This document shows positions 52,798-61,805 of a DNA stretch of 64,000 nucleotides, one piece after another (position 1 is the first letter of the stretch; each line of letters starts with the position of its first letter). Both the position numbers and the translations under genes were made by a program. Below the pieces are notes generated by a model. The model saw only the letters and a program-made list of their open reading frames with translations, was not told the DNA's origin and searched no databases. The stretch is from the NCBI RefSeq assembly GCF_031954365.1, contig NZ_JAUSVZ010000009.1; one strand, written 5' to 3'. Source of the stretch: Brevibacillus aydinogluensis (GTDB lineage: Bacteria > Bacillota > Bacilli > Brevibacillales > Brevibacillaceae).

Positions 52798-53391
52798 ATG
52801 ACCAGCAGCAGCATGAATCCGAAAGTCGATGAATTTATCAGGAACGCGACGAAATGGAAGGCAGAATTTGAGGCGCTGCGCAATATCGTTCTAGACTGCG
52901 GCCTGACCGAAGATTTTAAGTGGATGCATCCTTGTTACACGTATGAGAACAAAAACGTAGTTCTCATACATGGATTTAAAGAATACTGTGCGCTGCTGTT
53001 TCACAAAGGAGCATTGCTGCAGGATACTCACGGCATTCTCATCCGACAAACGGAACATGTACAGGCGGCGCGCCAGATTCGCTTCACCAATGTGCAAGAA
53101 ATCATCGAGATGGAACCCATCTTGAAAGCCTATATTCATGAAGCGATTGAAGTGGAAAAAGCCGGCTTGAAAGTGGATGGCAGCAAGAAGGCAGAACTCA
53201 CCATTCCTGAGGAACTGCAAAAGAAATTTGCTGAAATGCCTGCCTTGAAAACTGCCTTTGAAGCATTGACGCCGGGACGGCAAAGAGCATACATTCTTTA
53301 TTTTTCCAAACCCAAACAATCCAAAACGCGTGAGTCAAGGATTGAAAAATACGTGCCGCATATTCTCAACGGTAAGGGATTGCATGATTAA
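52798..53391 (+). CDS. YdeI family protein (DUF1801 plus OmdA domains)
   Basis: A 197-residue cytoplasmic protein. An N-terminal DUF1801 region (NPKVDEFIRNATKWKAEFEAL, split; FKWMHPCYTYENKNVV) is followed by an OmdA/bacteriocin-protection region (LTIPEELQKKFAEMPALKTAF, split; LTPGRQRAYILYFSKPKQSKT, split) ending RIEKYVPHILNGKG. This matches B. subtilis YdeI. Its biochemical role is not established. ATG 52798 has AAGGGG upstream; GTG 52789 is possible. Confidence 0.87.
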   Translation: MTSSSMNPKVDEFIRNATKWKAEFEALRNIVLDCGLTEDFKWMHPCYTYENKNVVLIHGFKEYCALLFHKGALLQDTHGILIRQTEHVQAARQIRFTNVQEIIEMEPILKAYIHEAIEVEKAGLKVDGSKKAELTIPEELQKKFAEMPALKTAFEALTPGRQRAYILYFSKPKQSKTRESRIEKYVPHILNGKGLHD

Positions 53392-53589
53392 GCCTTTGAA
53401 CGAACGGGAGCGTATGTAACGCAGTCTCTCATTCGCGAATTGCTTTATACAGGTAATATATGACAAAATGGGCGTATGCGACATCTATGGCGGCTGCAAC
53501 TCAACAGAGGATATGGCAAGGTATCAAATCTTGTTGCGGGGGCATCGAGCAGGAACGCCGCGCGATGGGATTATTGGGAGAGGGTAACG

Positions 53590-54306
53590 ATGAAAAAAGT
53601 GATCGCTGTTTTCATTTTAGGGTTGGTGGCCGGTGGGGTGATCGGCGCCCATCAAGTCATGTCGTTAACGCCTGAAATGGAAAGAGAAATTGTCGCCAAA
53701 CTGGGGTCAAAAAACGTCATGATCATCGTGGCGATGCTGCAAACAGCAGTATTGGCGGGGATTGCCACGATCGCAGGCTTGTGGGCTTCGCCAAAAGTAG
53801 GTTTGAACAAACCGTTTGTTTATAACAGCAAAAGCCTTGCCGCGGCAGCCGCCATCGGACTTTTGTCTGCCTGCTTGATCGCCATTCCGGAAAAGCTGGT
53901 CTTTGCCGAAGCGTTGGGACTGGATGAGAAGTTTGCATTTTCCTGGCTTTATTTTTTGGGCAGCGTATTGTACGGAGGCATCATTGAAGAAATACTGCTG
54001 CGGTTCGGACTCATGACGCTCATTGTATGGCTTGTCAGCAAAATGACGAGATCTGCAACTAGCAGCGGCATGTACATGGCGGGTATTGTCATCGCCGCGC
54101 TTCTGTTTGCTGCCGGGCATCTTCCCGCGACTGCACAAGTGCTGGGTGTAAGCATGGTAACTGTCACTCGTACGATGCTGCTCAACGTTTTGCCAGGGAT
54201 TGGGTTCGGCTATTTATATTGGAAGCATGGATTGGCATATGCGATGCTCGGACATGTCACTACGCACGTCATCAATCAAGTGATCCTGCTCCCTCTCTTG
54301 TTCTAG
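53590..54306 (+). CDS. CPBP family intramembrane glutamic protease
   Basis: A 238-residue membrane protein of the CAAX-protease/bacteriocin-processing family with about seven helices. The three catalytic motifs are all present: EEILLR (E133, E134, R138), FAAGH (H177) and HVTTHVIN (H222). Relatives process bacteriocins or protect against them, but no peptide gene is adjacent. GGGAGAGGG lies before ATG 53590; a longer frame upstream has no ribosome site. It stands between two DUF1801 genes. Confidence 0.9.
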   Translation: MKKVIAVFILGLVAGGVIGAHQVMSLTPEMEREIVAKLGSKNVMIIVAMLQTAVLAGIATIAGLWASPKVGLNKPFVYNSKSLAAAAAIGLLSACLIAIPEKLVFAEALGLDEKFAFSWLYFLGSVLYGGIIEEILLRFGLMTLIVWLVSKMTRSATSSGMYMAGIVIAALLFAAGHLPATAQVLGVSMVTVTRTMLLNVLPGIGFGYLYWKHGLAYAMLGHVTTHVINQVILLPLLF

Positions 54307-54488
54307 GTACCGCGAAGTGTATGCCGATTACTAAAAAGGCGGCGTACAGCAGGCGAATGTCATCGCTGCCAGTTGGTCGACGTTTATGACGTATTTCTGC
54401 TGAACATAACGTGTGAGACTGACGGCAATCATAACGCCAACAGGCAAGTTGGAGTGCGTTGCACGACATGATGATGGGAGGCAGACGC

Positions 54489-54863
54489 ATGGAGGTTTTT
54501 GCAGCGTATTTGGCAGGCATTGATAACCCTGACCACCGTGAACGGACAAAGGAAGTGTTGGCGTGGGTTGCGAATACATTCCCCAATTTGGAACCGCATA
54601 TCAAGTGGAATACGCCCATGTTTACCGATCACGGCACATTTATCATCGCCTTTTCCACAGCGAAGCAACATTTAAGCGTTTCACCGGAAGAAGCGGGCAT
54701 TGCGCGGTTTGCCGATGAGATTGCACAGGCCGGCTACAGCGCTACCAAGGGATTGTTTCGAATCCCGTGGAATAAGCCGGTCCATTACGATCTGCTTGCG
54801 AAAATCATTGAATTTAACATTCGGGATAAAGCAGACTGTTCAACGTTTTGGCGGAAATCGTAA
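54489..54863 (+). CDS. YdhG/Fra-like iron chaperone (DUF1801)
   Basis: A 124-residue protein closely similar to B. subtilis YdhG (Fra), a frataxin-like iron donor for iron-sulfur and haem synthesis. Shared runs include YLAGIDNPDHRERTKEVL, HIKWNTPMFTDHGTFIIAFS, IPWNKPVHYDLL, IEFNIRDKADCSTFWRK. GGGAGG lies eight bases before ATG 54489; in-frame starts upstream precede it. The function is inferred by similarity. Confidence 0.88.
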   Translation: MEVFAAYLAGIDNPDHRERTKEVLAWVANTFPNLEPHIKWNTPMFTDHGTFIIAFSTAKQHLSVSPEEAGIARFADEIAQAGYSATKGLFRIPWNKPVHYDLLAKIIEFNIRDKADCSTFWRKS

Positions 54864-54949
54864 AAATGTGATAGTACGTAACGGAATAAGGTCATTCAAG
54901 GAATTGATTGTCGAAAAGACGAGCAATTAGCAGGAGTTTTGGAGGAAGC

Positions 54950-55582
54950 ATGTTTTATTCCATCTTAGCCATCTTTGTAATTGTTCTCATGATGATCTTT
55001 ATTGCCGGTGCCAAACTATTTGGTTCAAAGAAGTTTTCTATTCCTGTGCAGAAGGATTTTGACCCGTTAAACATCGATATAAAAGATATTGACAAGATGA
55101 CAGATGGTCATGAATTCGAACTGTATCTCTACCGCCTTTTTGTTGCGTTGGGGTATACGGGAGTCTATAAGACGGTAGGAAGCGGAGATTTTGGCGCTGA
55201 CCTTGTTTTCACGGATCGTTCCGGAGTACGAAACGTGATTCAGGCTAAGCGCCAAGATATCAATAATCCAGTTGGAATCGCTGCTGTCCAACAGGTCTAT
55301 TCCTCAATGAGATATTACAAAGCAAAAAAGTCTATTGTGATTGCGTCAACCAGTTTCACAACTTCATGTGAAACGTTAGCGGGCATCAATCACGTAAAAT
55401 TGTTAGATCGTCAGGATTTAATCGCAATTATCAATGCGTTCAAGCAAGGCGATTTGGAGAAAGCCAAGGACATCATAGAAGCGGAACCAAGAATTATTTT
55501 GGAATCGTGGTCCGATTATAAGAATGCGAATCTTGAAGTGAAAAAAGATATCAAGGCTGAAAAGCTGATAAGAAACTTATAA
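54950..55582 (+). CDS. Membrane-anchored Mrr-like restriction endonuclease
   Basis: A 210-residue protein. One N-terminal helix (residues 3-20, YSILAIFVIVLMMIFIAGAK) is followed by a Mrr_cat nuclease fold: GHEFELYLYRLFVALGY, the metal site GSGDFGADLVF (D84) and NVIQAKR (Q98, K100), then QQVYSSMRYYKAKKSIVIAS. Mrr proteins cut modified DNA; membrane-tethered versions are widespread orphans of unknown role. There is no methylase nearby. GGAGG lies before ATG 54950. The coding sequence is more AT-rich than the surroundings, suggesting transfer. Confidence 0.87.
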   Translation: MFYSILAIFVIVLMMIFIAGAKLFGSKKFSIPVQKDFDPLNIDIKDIDKMTDGHEFELYLYRLFVALGYTGVYKTVGSGDFGADLVFTDRSGVRNVIQAKRQDINNPVGIAAVQQVYSSMRYYKAKKSIVIASTSFTTSCETLAGINHVKLLDRQDLIAIINAFKQGDLEKAKDIIEAEPRIILESWSDYKNANLEVKKDIKAEKLIRNL

Positions 55583-55648
55583 AGCCTCATTCTGGAATTC
55601 CTGAACAAGTATAAAAGAAAGCGCGAAAAATAACGCGACTGCAAACAA

Positions 55649-55687
55649 ACCAACCCCCGTGTGACAGAATGTCGTACGGGGGTTGGT
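55649..55687. other. Strong hairpin upstream of the AraC gene
   Basis: ACCAACCCCCGT and ACGGGGGTTGGT, perfect 12-base arms, enclose an inner GTGACA/TGTCGT pairing. The T-rich side (TTTGTTTG) lies only on the minus strand, where no gene runs in. It sits in a 280-bp gap and could be a bidirectional barrier or part of a leader structure for the regulator. Confidence 0.5.
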
Positions 55688-55862
55688 GACGGTGGAGACA
55701 AGCTTTCCGGCTGGCGATTGGCAGGATTTTTCAATGCTTCCCGATCCTCAAACATGCCGGAAATACTGTACCATAGGGCTAAGACCTTGATTGCGGCTGC
55801 AGGCACGGTTCACCGGTCCACGCCCGAGCCACAATCGCAGTCTAAAGCGAGGAGTGAGCGCA

Positions 55863-57056
55863 ATGAAACAGGACCCTGTACAGGCGACGTTTTCTCACCT
55901 GCTGTTGTCGGGGACGCTGGTGCACGAAGGCAGTTTTGAAGAGATGCAGGAATCGTTCGGCATCCGGGTGCACCCGCAGGTGGTGATGGTGGTCTCGATC
56001 GACCGCTATACCGATCTGGTGATCGGCAAGCCGTTTCATTGGAGCATGGAGATCGGCCAGCAGGTGGTGGAAGGCGTATGCGAGGCGATCAGCGAACCGT
56101 TTGTCTGGGTGTGGGTGGCCGAGGGCGTTCTCGCAGTCCTGGTGGAACTGGCGCTGCACTCTCCTAAGGAGTCGGGATTCCGGCAGGTCACCGGCCGGAT
56201 AGCCCGGCAGATTCAAGAACGGTGCAAGAAGCGCGGAGTAAACGTATCGATCGGGATCGGCAGCTATTACGACAACCCCTACCAGCTTCACTTTTCCTAC
56301 GAAGAAGCGAAAGAGGCCATGGTGGACCGGTTTTTTCAGGGCAACGCCCTCATTTTCCACTACGAAAAGAAGCAGGGACGGGAAGCCGGCTGGGACTCGC
56401 CGCTCACGCCGGCAGAGCGGGCGGAACTGGTCGCACGCCTTCGGATCGGCGATGAAGAGGGAACGGTCGCGTCTCTGCGGGCGCTGCTGGACAAAATGGC
56501 GCAGACGTACCGCCATGACGTGAACATGTTCAAATCGGAAGCGGTGGAATTGGTGATTACGATGTCCCGTCAGGTGCTGGATTCGGGGGCCAATGCCGCC
56601 CTCATCCTGTCGGAAAACGCCAGATTTATTCAGGATTTGTACGTGACCATCCGGTATGACAAGTTCGTGCAAAAAGTATGCGAATACGCCCGCCGCTTGA
56701 CAGCGTACATGGAGCAAAACGACCTGAGCGATGTTTCGCCGATCATTCGTCAGGCCGTCCGCTACCTGAAAGAAAACCTGCGCCGGAAGCTCACGCTGGA
56801 AGAAGTAGCACAATATTGCTGCGTCAGTGTGTATCACCTGAGCCGCCTGTTCAAGCGGGAGACAGGCATGAGCCCAATCGACTTTCTCAACAGGCTGCGG
56901 GTGGAAAAAGCCAAGTACTACCTGAGTTCGACCGACTGCACCATCCAGGAGATCGCGGCTGTTGTCGGCTTTCAGGACGCCAACTACTTTACCCGGACGT
57001 TTAAAAAGTACGCGAACTGTTCCCCCACTGCCTACCGTCGAGCAAAATTGTGCTAA
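55863..57056 (+). CDS. AraC family regulator with degenerate GGDEF-like N-domain
   Basis: A 397-residue regulator. The C-terminal HTH (about 297-395) is clear: LTLEEVAQYCCVSVYHLSRLFKRETG (split) and IQEIAAVVGFQDANYFTRTFKKY, ending CSPTAYRR. The N-terminal 150 residues (VVMVVSIDRYTDLVIGKP, VSIGIGSYYDNPYQLHFSYEEA) resemble a GGDEF fold without the active loop, as in YesN-type and CdaR-type regulators. There is no receiver domain. GAGGAG lies before ATG 55863. It reads directly into the liv-hut operon 124 bp downstream, so it is its likely activator. Confidence 0.88.
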   Translation: MKQDPVQATFSHLLLSGTLVHEGSFEEMQESFGIRVHPQVVMVVSIDRYTDLVIGKPFHWSMEIGQQVVEGVCEAISEPFVWVWVAEGVLAVLVELALHSPKESGFRQVTGRIARQIQERCKKRGVNVSIGIGSYYDNPYQLHFSYEEAKEAMVDRFFQGNALIFHYEKKQGREAGWDSPLTPAERAELVARLRIGDEEGTVASLRALLDKMAQTYRHDVNMFKSEAVELVITMSRQVLDSGANAALILSENARFIQDLYVTIRYDKFVQKVCEYARRLTAYMEQNDLSDVSPIIRQAVRYLKENLRRKLTLEEVAQYCCVSVYHLSRLFKRETGMSPIDFLNRLRVEKAKYYLSSTDCTIQEIAAVVGFQDANYFTRTFKKYANCSPTAYRRAKLC

Positions 57057-57180
57057 CAGTTGACAATATCGCCTAGTGGAGAGGCCCAATCAATGCAGTA
57101 GAATACGAGATAACGACATCGCGTAAGACTCAGATAATTCGCAGTAGGGCGAGTTGTCGGAAAACAATAGAGGGGGTCGC

Positions 57181-58353
57181 GTGAGTTTGAGAAAAGCTTC
57201 GTTGTTGCTGACGGGATTGGTAAGTTTGGTTCTGATTGTAAGCGCTTGCGGAGGGAACAGTTCTGGCAGTGGCGGCACAGGAGGTTCTGGCGGCGGTGGC
57301 GACACGATTAAAATCGGCTGGTTCGGCCCGCTGACCGGCCCCACAGCGACCGACGGGACGCACAGCCGTGATGCCGCGTTGCTTGCTGTGGAGCAGGTCA
57401 ATGCGGCAGGCGGGATTGACGGGAAAAAGGTGGAACTGATTGCTGAAGACGATCAGGGCAAGCCGGAAGAGGCGCTCAAAGCTGTGCAAAAGTTGATCAA
57501 CAGCAACAAGGTGGTGGCAATCGTCGGAGGAGCGTACAGCGGCCCCTCGAAGACGGTAGCGCCCAAGGTACAGGAAGCGAAAGTACCCATGACAGTTGCG
57601 TACGCAGTTCACCCGGAGATTACCAACGGCGGGGATTACGTAAACCGGATCATCTACACCGGCCCGATCCAGGGGAAAGCTATGGCTGATTACGCCGTCA
57701 ACGATCTGGGCAAGAAAAAGTTCGCTGTGCTGTATGTGGACATCGACTACGGCCAGTCCATCTTCGGCGCATTCAAGGAAGAGGCGAAGAAACTGGGGGC
57801 GGACATCGTCATCGACCGTCCGTTCAAGATGGGGGACAAGGACTTCAGCTCTCTTTTGACTGCGGTCAAGGCAGCCAACCCGGATGCCTTGTATATCGTC
57901 GGGTACTATAATGAGGCGGCCGCGATTGTAAAGCAGGCCAGGGAAGCGGGGATCACCGCCCAACTGCTCGGGGTGGACGGGTTTGATTCGCCCAAGTATC
58001 TGGAGCTCGGAAAAGAAAATACGGAAGATTCGGTCTTCACGACGTCGTTCTACACCACCGACCAGCGCGAGGTCGTGCAGAAGTTTGTGAAAGCGTGGAA
58101 GGAGAAGTATCAGGGAGAACCGGACATGCTTTCCTCGCAAAGCTACGACGCCGCCATGGTGATTCTTGAGGCGCTCAAGAAAGCGGGCCCGGACCGCGAG
58201 AAACTGGCACAAGCGATCAACGAGACGAAGGACTTTGAGGGCACGTCGGGCAAGATCTCCTTCGGCCCTGATCACGAGGTGATCAAGCCGGTCATCTTCA
58301 TGACGGTGAAGGATGGCACGTTCCAGTTTGTCACATCCAAGGTGTACCACTAA
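57181..58353 (+). CDS. livJ: Amino acid-binding lipoprotein of the hut-linked ABC importer
   Basis: A 390-residue LivJ-type receptor. The lipoprotein signal (SLLLTGLVSLVLIVSAC) is followed by a Gly/Ser-rich linker. The mature part has IKIGWFGPLTGPTATDGTH, VAIVGGAYSGPSKTVAPKV, FAVLYVDIDYGQSIFGAFK and DALYIVGYYNEAAAIVKQA. GTG 57181 sits four bases from GGGGG; TTG 57187 has better spacing and is an alternative. Permease genes follow after a terminator that probably sets the receptor in excess. Histidine or urocanate is the expected ligand from context. Confidence 0.88.
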   Translation: MSLRKASLLLTGLVSLVLIVSACGGNSSGSGGTGGSGGGGDTIKIGWFGPLTGPTATDGTHSRDAALLAVEQVNAAGGIDGKKVELIAEDDQGKPEEALKAVQKLINSNKVVAIVGGAYSGPSKTVAPKVQEAKVPMTVAYAVHPEITNGGDYVNRIIYTGPIQGKAMADYAVNDLGKKKFAVLYVDIDYGQSIFGAFKEEAKKLGADIVIDRPFKMGDKDFSSLLTAVKAANPDALYIVGYYNEAAAIVKQAREAGITAQLLGVDGFDSPKYLELGKENTEDSVFTTSFYTTDQREVVQKFVKAWKEKYQGEPDMLSSQSYDAAMVILEALKKAGPDREKLAQAINETKDFEGTSGKISFGPDHEVIKPVIFMTVKDGTFQFVTSKVYH

Positions 58354-58395
58354 CTGATCGTTTTGTCTGAGTTTAGGTTTGGTGTGATATGCAGG

Positions 58396-58426
58396 TGAGG
58401 ATCGCCCGGTGGTCCTCCTTTTTTTC
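58396..58426 (+). terminator. Partial terminator between the receptor and permease genes
   Basis: GAGGATC and GGTCCTC pair (one G-U) around GCCCGGT, then seven T. Placed inside the operon, it should lower transcription of the downstream genes relative to the receptor. Confidence 0.75.
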
Positions 58427-58464
58427 TCACAACGTTGACTCTCGCCAGGAAAGGAGTGAGACGG

Positions 58465-59346
58465 GTGCTGGCACAGCAAATTTTGAACGGAGTGGCGCTC
58501 GGCTTTATCTACATTTTGGTGTCCGTCGGGCTGACCATGGTGTACGGGGTATTGAAACTGCTCCACTTTGCTCACGGGGTCATTTACATGGTCGGCGCGT
58601 TTGCAGCGATGATTGCCATCACGTATCTGCACCTGCCGTTTATCCTTGCCATCCTGTTTGCCATGGCGGTGGCTGCCCTGGCCGGAGTGGCGGTCGAGCG
58701 CTTTGCCTACCGGCCACTTAGGGGAGCCCATCCCATCGCCACCTTGATTAGCGGCGTAGGTGTTGCCATTTTCCTCGAAAACCTGTTCCAGGTGATCTTT
58801 ACCTCCGATACCCAGGCGTTTCCCGAGACGGGTGTCGAGGTGTCCGTCATCCCGTTAACGGAATCGGTCACGTTTACCAACGTGAAGTTGTTCATCATTC
58901 TGGCCGGATTGATCGGCCTGGGACTATTGTACGCGTTCCTGAAGTGTACCCGGATGGGGATCGCCATCCAGGCAGCCGCTCAGGACATGCGAGCGGCGTC
59001 GCTGATGGGCGTCAACGTCAACCGCGTGGTGTCGGTAACGTTTATGATCGGATCGGCACTGGCGGCGGTCGCTGGCGTGCTGGTCGCATGGAATTTTAAC
59101 TCGCTCTTTCCCACAATGGGGGCAATCCCCGGGCTGAAGGCATTCTGCGTGGTCGTCCTCGGCGGATTGGGGTCCATCCCGGGAACCATCGCCGGCGGCC
59201 TGATTTTGGGTATTGTGGAATCGCTTAGCGACGGTTTCATGACCAAAATGGTCGTCGACAAGGATGCGATCGCCTTTGTGATCCTGATTCTGATCTTGCT
59301 GTTGAGGCCGTCCGGATTGTTCGGCAAGCACGTGGAGAAAGTGTAG
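58465..59346 (+). CDS. livH: LivH-type permease of the hut-linked importer
   Basis: A 293-residue HAAT permease. Motifs TMVYGVLKLLHFAHGVIYM and ERFAYRPLRGAHP match LivH, and it ends LRPSGLFGKHVEKV. GTG 58465 (VLAQQILNG) has AAAGGAG eight bases upstream; an in-frame start at 58435 precedes that site. It overlaps no gene but livM follows within nine bases. Confidence 0.92.
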   Translation: MLAQQILNGVALGFIYILVSVGLTMVYGVLKLLHFAHGVIYMVGAFAAMIAITYLHLPFILAILFAMAVAALAGVAVERFAYRPLRGAHPIATLISGVGVAIFLENLFQVIFTSDTQAFPETGVEVSVIPLTESVTFTNVKLFIILAGLIGLGLLYAFLKCTRMGIAIQAAAQDMRAASLMGVNVNRVVSVTFMIGSALAAVAGVLVAWNFNSLFPTMGAIPGLKAFCVVVLGGLGSIPGTIAGGLILGIVESLSDGFMTKMVVDKDAIAFVILILILLLRPSGLFGKHVEKV

Positions 59347-59355
59347 GTGGTGGCG

Positions 59356-60303
59356 ATGGACGATCTCTTCAATCCCTATTACGTTGACATCGTTGTCTTT
59401 TGGATGATCTACCTGCTGCTCGGGTTGGGCCTGAATCTGATCACGGGCTACGCAGGACAGGTGTCGCTGGGGCACGCCGCGTTCTACGGCATCGGTGCCT
59501 ACACCTCCGCCATCCTGTCTGTGAAGTACGGGTGGAATGCCTGGCTTTCCATGGCAGCCGCCGTGGTCGTCACCTTCCTTATCAGCGCGCTGTTTGGGCT
59601 TCCCAGCCTGCGGGTACGGGAAGACTTTCTGGCGATCACCACGCTCGGGCTCGGGCTGATCGCTCAGTCCTTCTTCAAGAACGCGGAGATCACCGGCGGG
59701 GCCTACGGAATTGACGCGATCCCGGCGCCTTCCCTGTTCGGGACAGCGCTGAAAAACACAGGGTACCTGCTGCTGGTGACGGTTGTGCTGATTGCCGCCG
59801 TGGTCATCATGAAAAAGATGACCGGGTCGCGCATCGGCCGGGCCTGGATGACCATTCGTGAGGACGAGACGGTAGCTCAGTCAATGGGCATCAACACGAC
59901 GTATTACAAGGTGCTGGTGTTTGCCATTGGCGGGGCCTACGCGGGAGCGGCCGGGGCGCTGTTTGCTCACAAGGTGTCGTTTATCAGTGGCGAATCATTC
60001 GGCTTCACCGTTTCGGCCACGGTACTGAGCATGGTGGTGCTGGGAGGGCTTGGCAGCATCTTCGGTACCTTCTTTGGGGTAACGCTCCTGTACATGCTGC
60101 CTGAGATGTTTCGGCTCTTTGAGTTCGAACTCGTCGATCCGAAGTACCTCGACACCTACAAAATGATGCTGTACGGCATTCTCATGGTGCTGATCATGCG
60201 GTACCGGCCGAAAGGGTTATTTGGCAAAACCGGCGCAAAACTTGTGAATATTCGCCGGTCAGCGGTCAAACCCTTGGACAAAGGCGGTGATCGGGTTGCT
60301 TGA
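59356..60303 (+). CDS. livM: LivM-type permease of the hut-linked importer
   Basis: A 315-residue HAAT permease. It shows LNLITGYAGQVSLGHAAFYGIGAY, LRVREDFLAITTLGLGLIAQ and the cytoplasmic loop GRAWMTIREDETVAQSMGI, with the usual RYRPKGLFGK near its end. It lacks the extra N-terminal helices of the livM at 1187. ATG 59356 follows AGGTGG by five to six bases. Its stop overlaps the livG start. Confidence 0.92.
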   Translation: MDDLFNPYYVDIVVFWMIYLLLGLGLNLITGYAGQVSLGHAAFYGIGAYTSAILSVKYGWNAWLSMAAAVVVTFLISALFGLPSLRVREDFLAITTLGLGLIAQSFFKNAEITGGAYGIDAIPAPSLFGTALKNTGYLLLVTVVLIAAVVIMKKMTGSRIGRAWMTIREDETVAQSMGINTTYYKVLVFAIGGAYAGAAGALFAHKVSFISGESFGFTVSATVLSMVVLGGLGSIFGTFFGVTLLYMLPEMFRLFEFELVDPKYLDTYKMMLYGILMVLIMRYRPKGLFGKTGAKLVNIRRSAVKPLDKGGDRVA

Positions 60304-61081
60304 TATGCAGGGGATCATCAAGCGGTTCGGCGGATTGACGGCGGTGGACAATGTCAGCCTCAAGGTCCGCCAGGGAGAAATCGTCGGGCTCATCGGTCCC
60401 AACGGCGCAGGGAAAACGACGTTTTTCAATATTTTGACGGGCATTTACAAGCCGGATGAAGGAACGATCGCATTCGAAGGACGGGAGATTCAAGGGCTGC
60501 GTCCCTATCGCATCGCCCGGTGCGGGATCGCTCGAACTTTTCAAAATATCCGGCTGTTGAAGGAAGAGACAGTGCTGGACAACGTGAAGGTGGGGATGTT
60601 CCACAAAACCGGCGCCGGGCTATGGGCGTCGATCCTGGGTCTTCGTTCCGCCCGGGACGAAGAGCGGATGGTGACGGAAGAAAGCCTGCGCATGCTGGAG
60701 ATAGTCGGACTGGCGGGCTGCGAGCACGAGCAGGCGGGAAACCTGTCTTACGGCAACCAGCGGCGGGTGGAAATCGCCCGTGCGCTCGTCTCCCGGCCCA
60801 AGCTGCTTCTGCTCGATGAACCGACCGCCGGCATGAACGCCGAGGAAGTGCAGGAGATGATGGGGCTCATCCGCCTTATCCGCGAGCAGGGCACGACTGT
60901 CATCCTCATCGAGCACAACGTCTCCATGGTTGTCGGGTTGTGCGACCGCATCGCCGTGCTGGACCACGGGGTGAAGATCGCCGACGATGTGCCGGAGGCG
61001 GTGGTCTCCCATCCGGCCGTAATCGAAGCGTACATCGGCAAGGAAGAGGGAGAGGAGGTGGACAGCGGTGCTGCACATTGA
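60296..61081 (+). CDS. livG: LivG-type ATPase of the hut-linked importer
   Basis: A 261-residue ATPase. Walker A GPNGAGKTTF, GIARTFQNIRLL, signature LSYGNQRRVEIARAL, Walker B LLLLDEPTAGMN and IEHNVSMVV. The start is ambiguous: TTG 60296 has AAGGCGGTGA nine bases upstream, while GTG 60287 lies inside that site. The C-terminus HPAVIEAYIG is typical LivG. It overlaps livM by eight and livF by 14 bases. Confidence 0.91.
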   Translation: MLDMQGIIKRFGGLTAVDNVSLKVRQGEIVGLIGPNGAGKTTFFNILTGIYKPDEGTIAFEGREIQGLRPYRIARCGIARTFQNIRLLKEETVLDNVKVGMFHKTGAGLWASILGLRSARDEERMVTEESLRMLEIVGLAGCEHEQAGNLSYGNQRRVEIARALVSRPKLLLLDEPTAGMNAEEVQEMMGLIRLIREQGTTVILIEHNVSMVVGLCDRIAVLDHGVKIADDVPEAVVSHPAVIEAYIGKEEGEEVDSGAAH

Positions 61082-61772
61082 CATGCTGAATGTCTGGTAT
61101 GGGAGCATTCACGCCGTGCGCGACCTGTCGCTCTCCGTCGAGGAAGGCGAGGTGGTGACGCTGATCGGCTCCAACGGGGCGGGCAAGACCACGACGCTTA
61201 ACGCGATCTGCGGGGTGCTCCCGGCCAAGGGCTCGATCCGTTATGGCGGGAACGAATTAAACGGAGTTCCCACCCACCGCATCGTGCAGGAAGGAATCGT
61301 GATGGTGCCAGAAGGACGGCGGGTCTTTCCCAGGCTGACCGTCGCCGATAACCTCATGATGGGGGCGTATTCGCGCCGGGCTTCCAAAGCAGAACTGGAG
61401 CGGGAGATGGAGAGCGTGTTCGAATTGTTTCCCCGGCTGGCCGAGCGAAAAGACCAGCTCGCCGGCACGATGAGCGGGGGCGAACAGCAGATGCTGGCGA
61501 TCGGTCGGGCACTGATGGCCAAACCGCGTCTGCTCATCCTGGATGAGCCGTCTATGGGACTGGCGCCGATCGTAGTGAAAGACATCTTTCAGACGATCCG
61601 GCAGATTAAACGGCAAGGCATGACGATCCTCCTGGTCGAGCAAAATGCGACGATGGCTCTCTCTGTTGCTGATCGCGGCTACGTCCTGGAGCACGGGGAG
61701 ATCCGTTTCCACGGAACGGCTGAGGAGCTAAAGGAGCAGGGCATCGTGAAAAAAGCGTATCTCGGTGGCTAG
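61068..61772 (+). CDS. livF: LivF-type ATPase of the hut-linked importer
   Basis: A 234-residue ATPase with Walker A GSNGAGKTTT, VPEGRRVFPRLTVADNL, signature MSGGEQQMLAIGRAL and Walker B LLILDEPSMGLAP. GTG 61068 follows GAGGAGG and lies inside the end of livG. It completes a five-gene livJHMGF importer. The ureohydrolase gene follows after 33 bases without a terminator. Confidence 0.92.
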   Translation: MLHIDMLNVWYGSIHAVRDLSLSVEEGEVVTLIGSNGAGKTTTLNAICGVLPAKGSIRYGGNELNGVPTHRIVQEGIVMVPEGRRVFPRLTVADNLMMGAYSRRASKAELEREMESVFELFPRLAERKDQLAGTMSGGEQQMLAIGRALMAKPRLLILDEPSMGLAPIVVKDIFQTIRQIKRQGMTILLVEQNATMALSVADRGYVLEHGEIRFHGTAEELKEQGIVKKAYLGG

Positions 61773-61805
61773 TGCTGGATCGTGGTGAGACAAGGAGGGG
61801 TTTTA

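Noticed and set aside
57060..57104. Sigma-A promoter directly before the hut-linked livJ
   Set aside because: TTGACA at 57060 and TAGAAT at 57099 are 33 bp apart, too far for a promoter; the gene may be read from the AraC gene or use an activator-dependent promoter.
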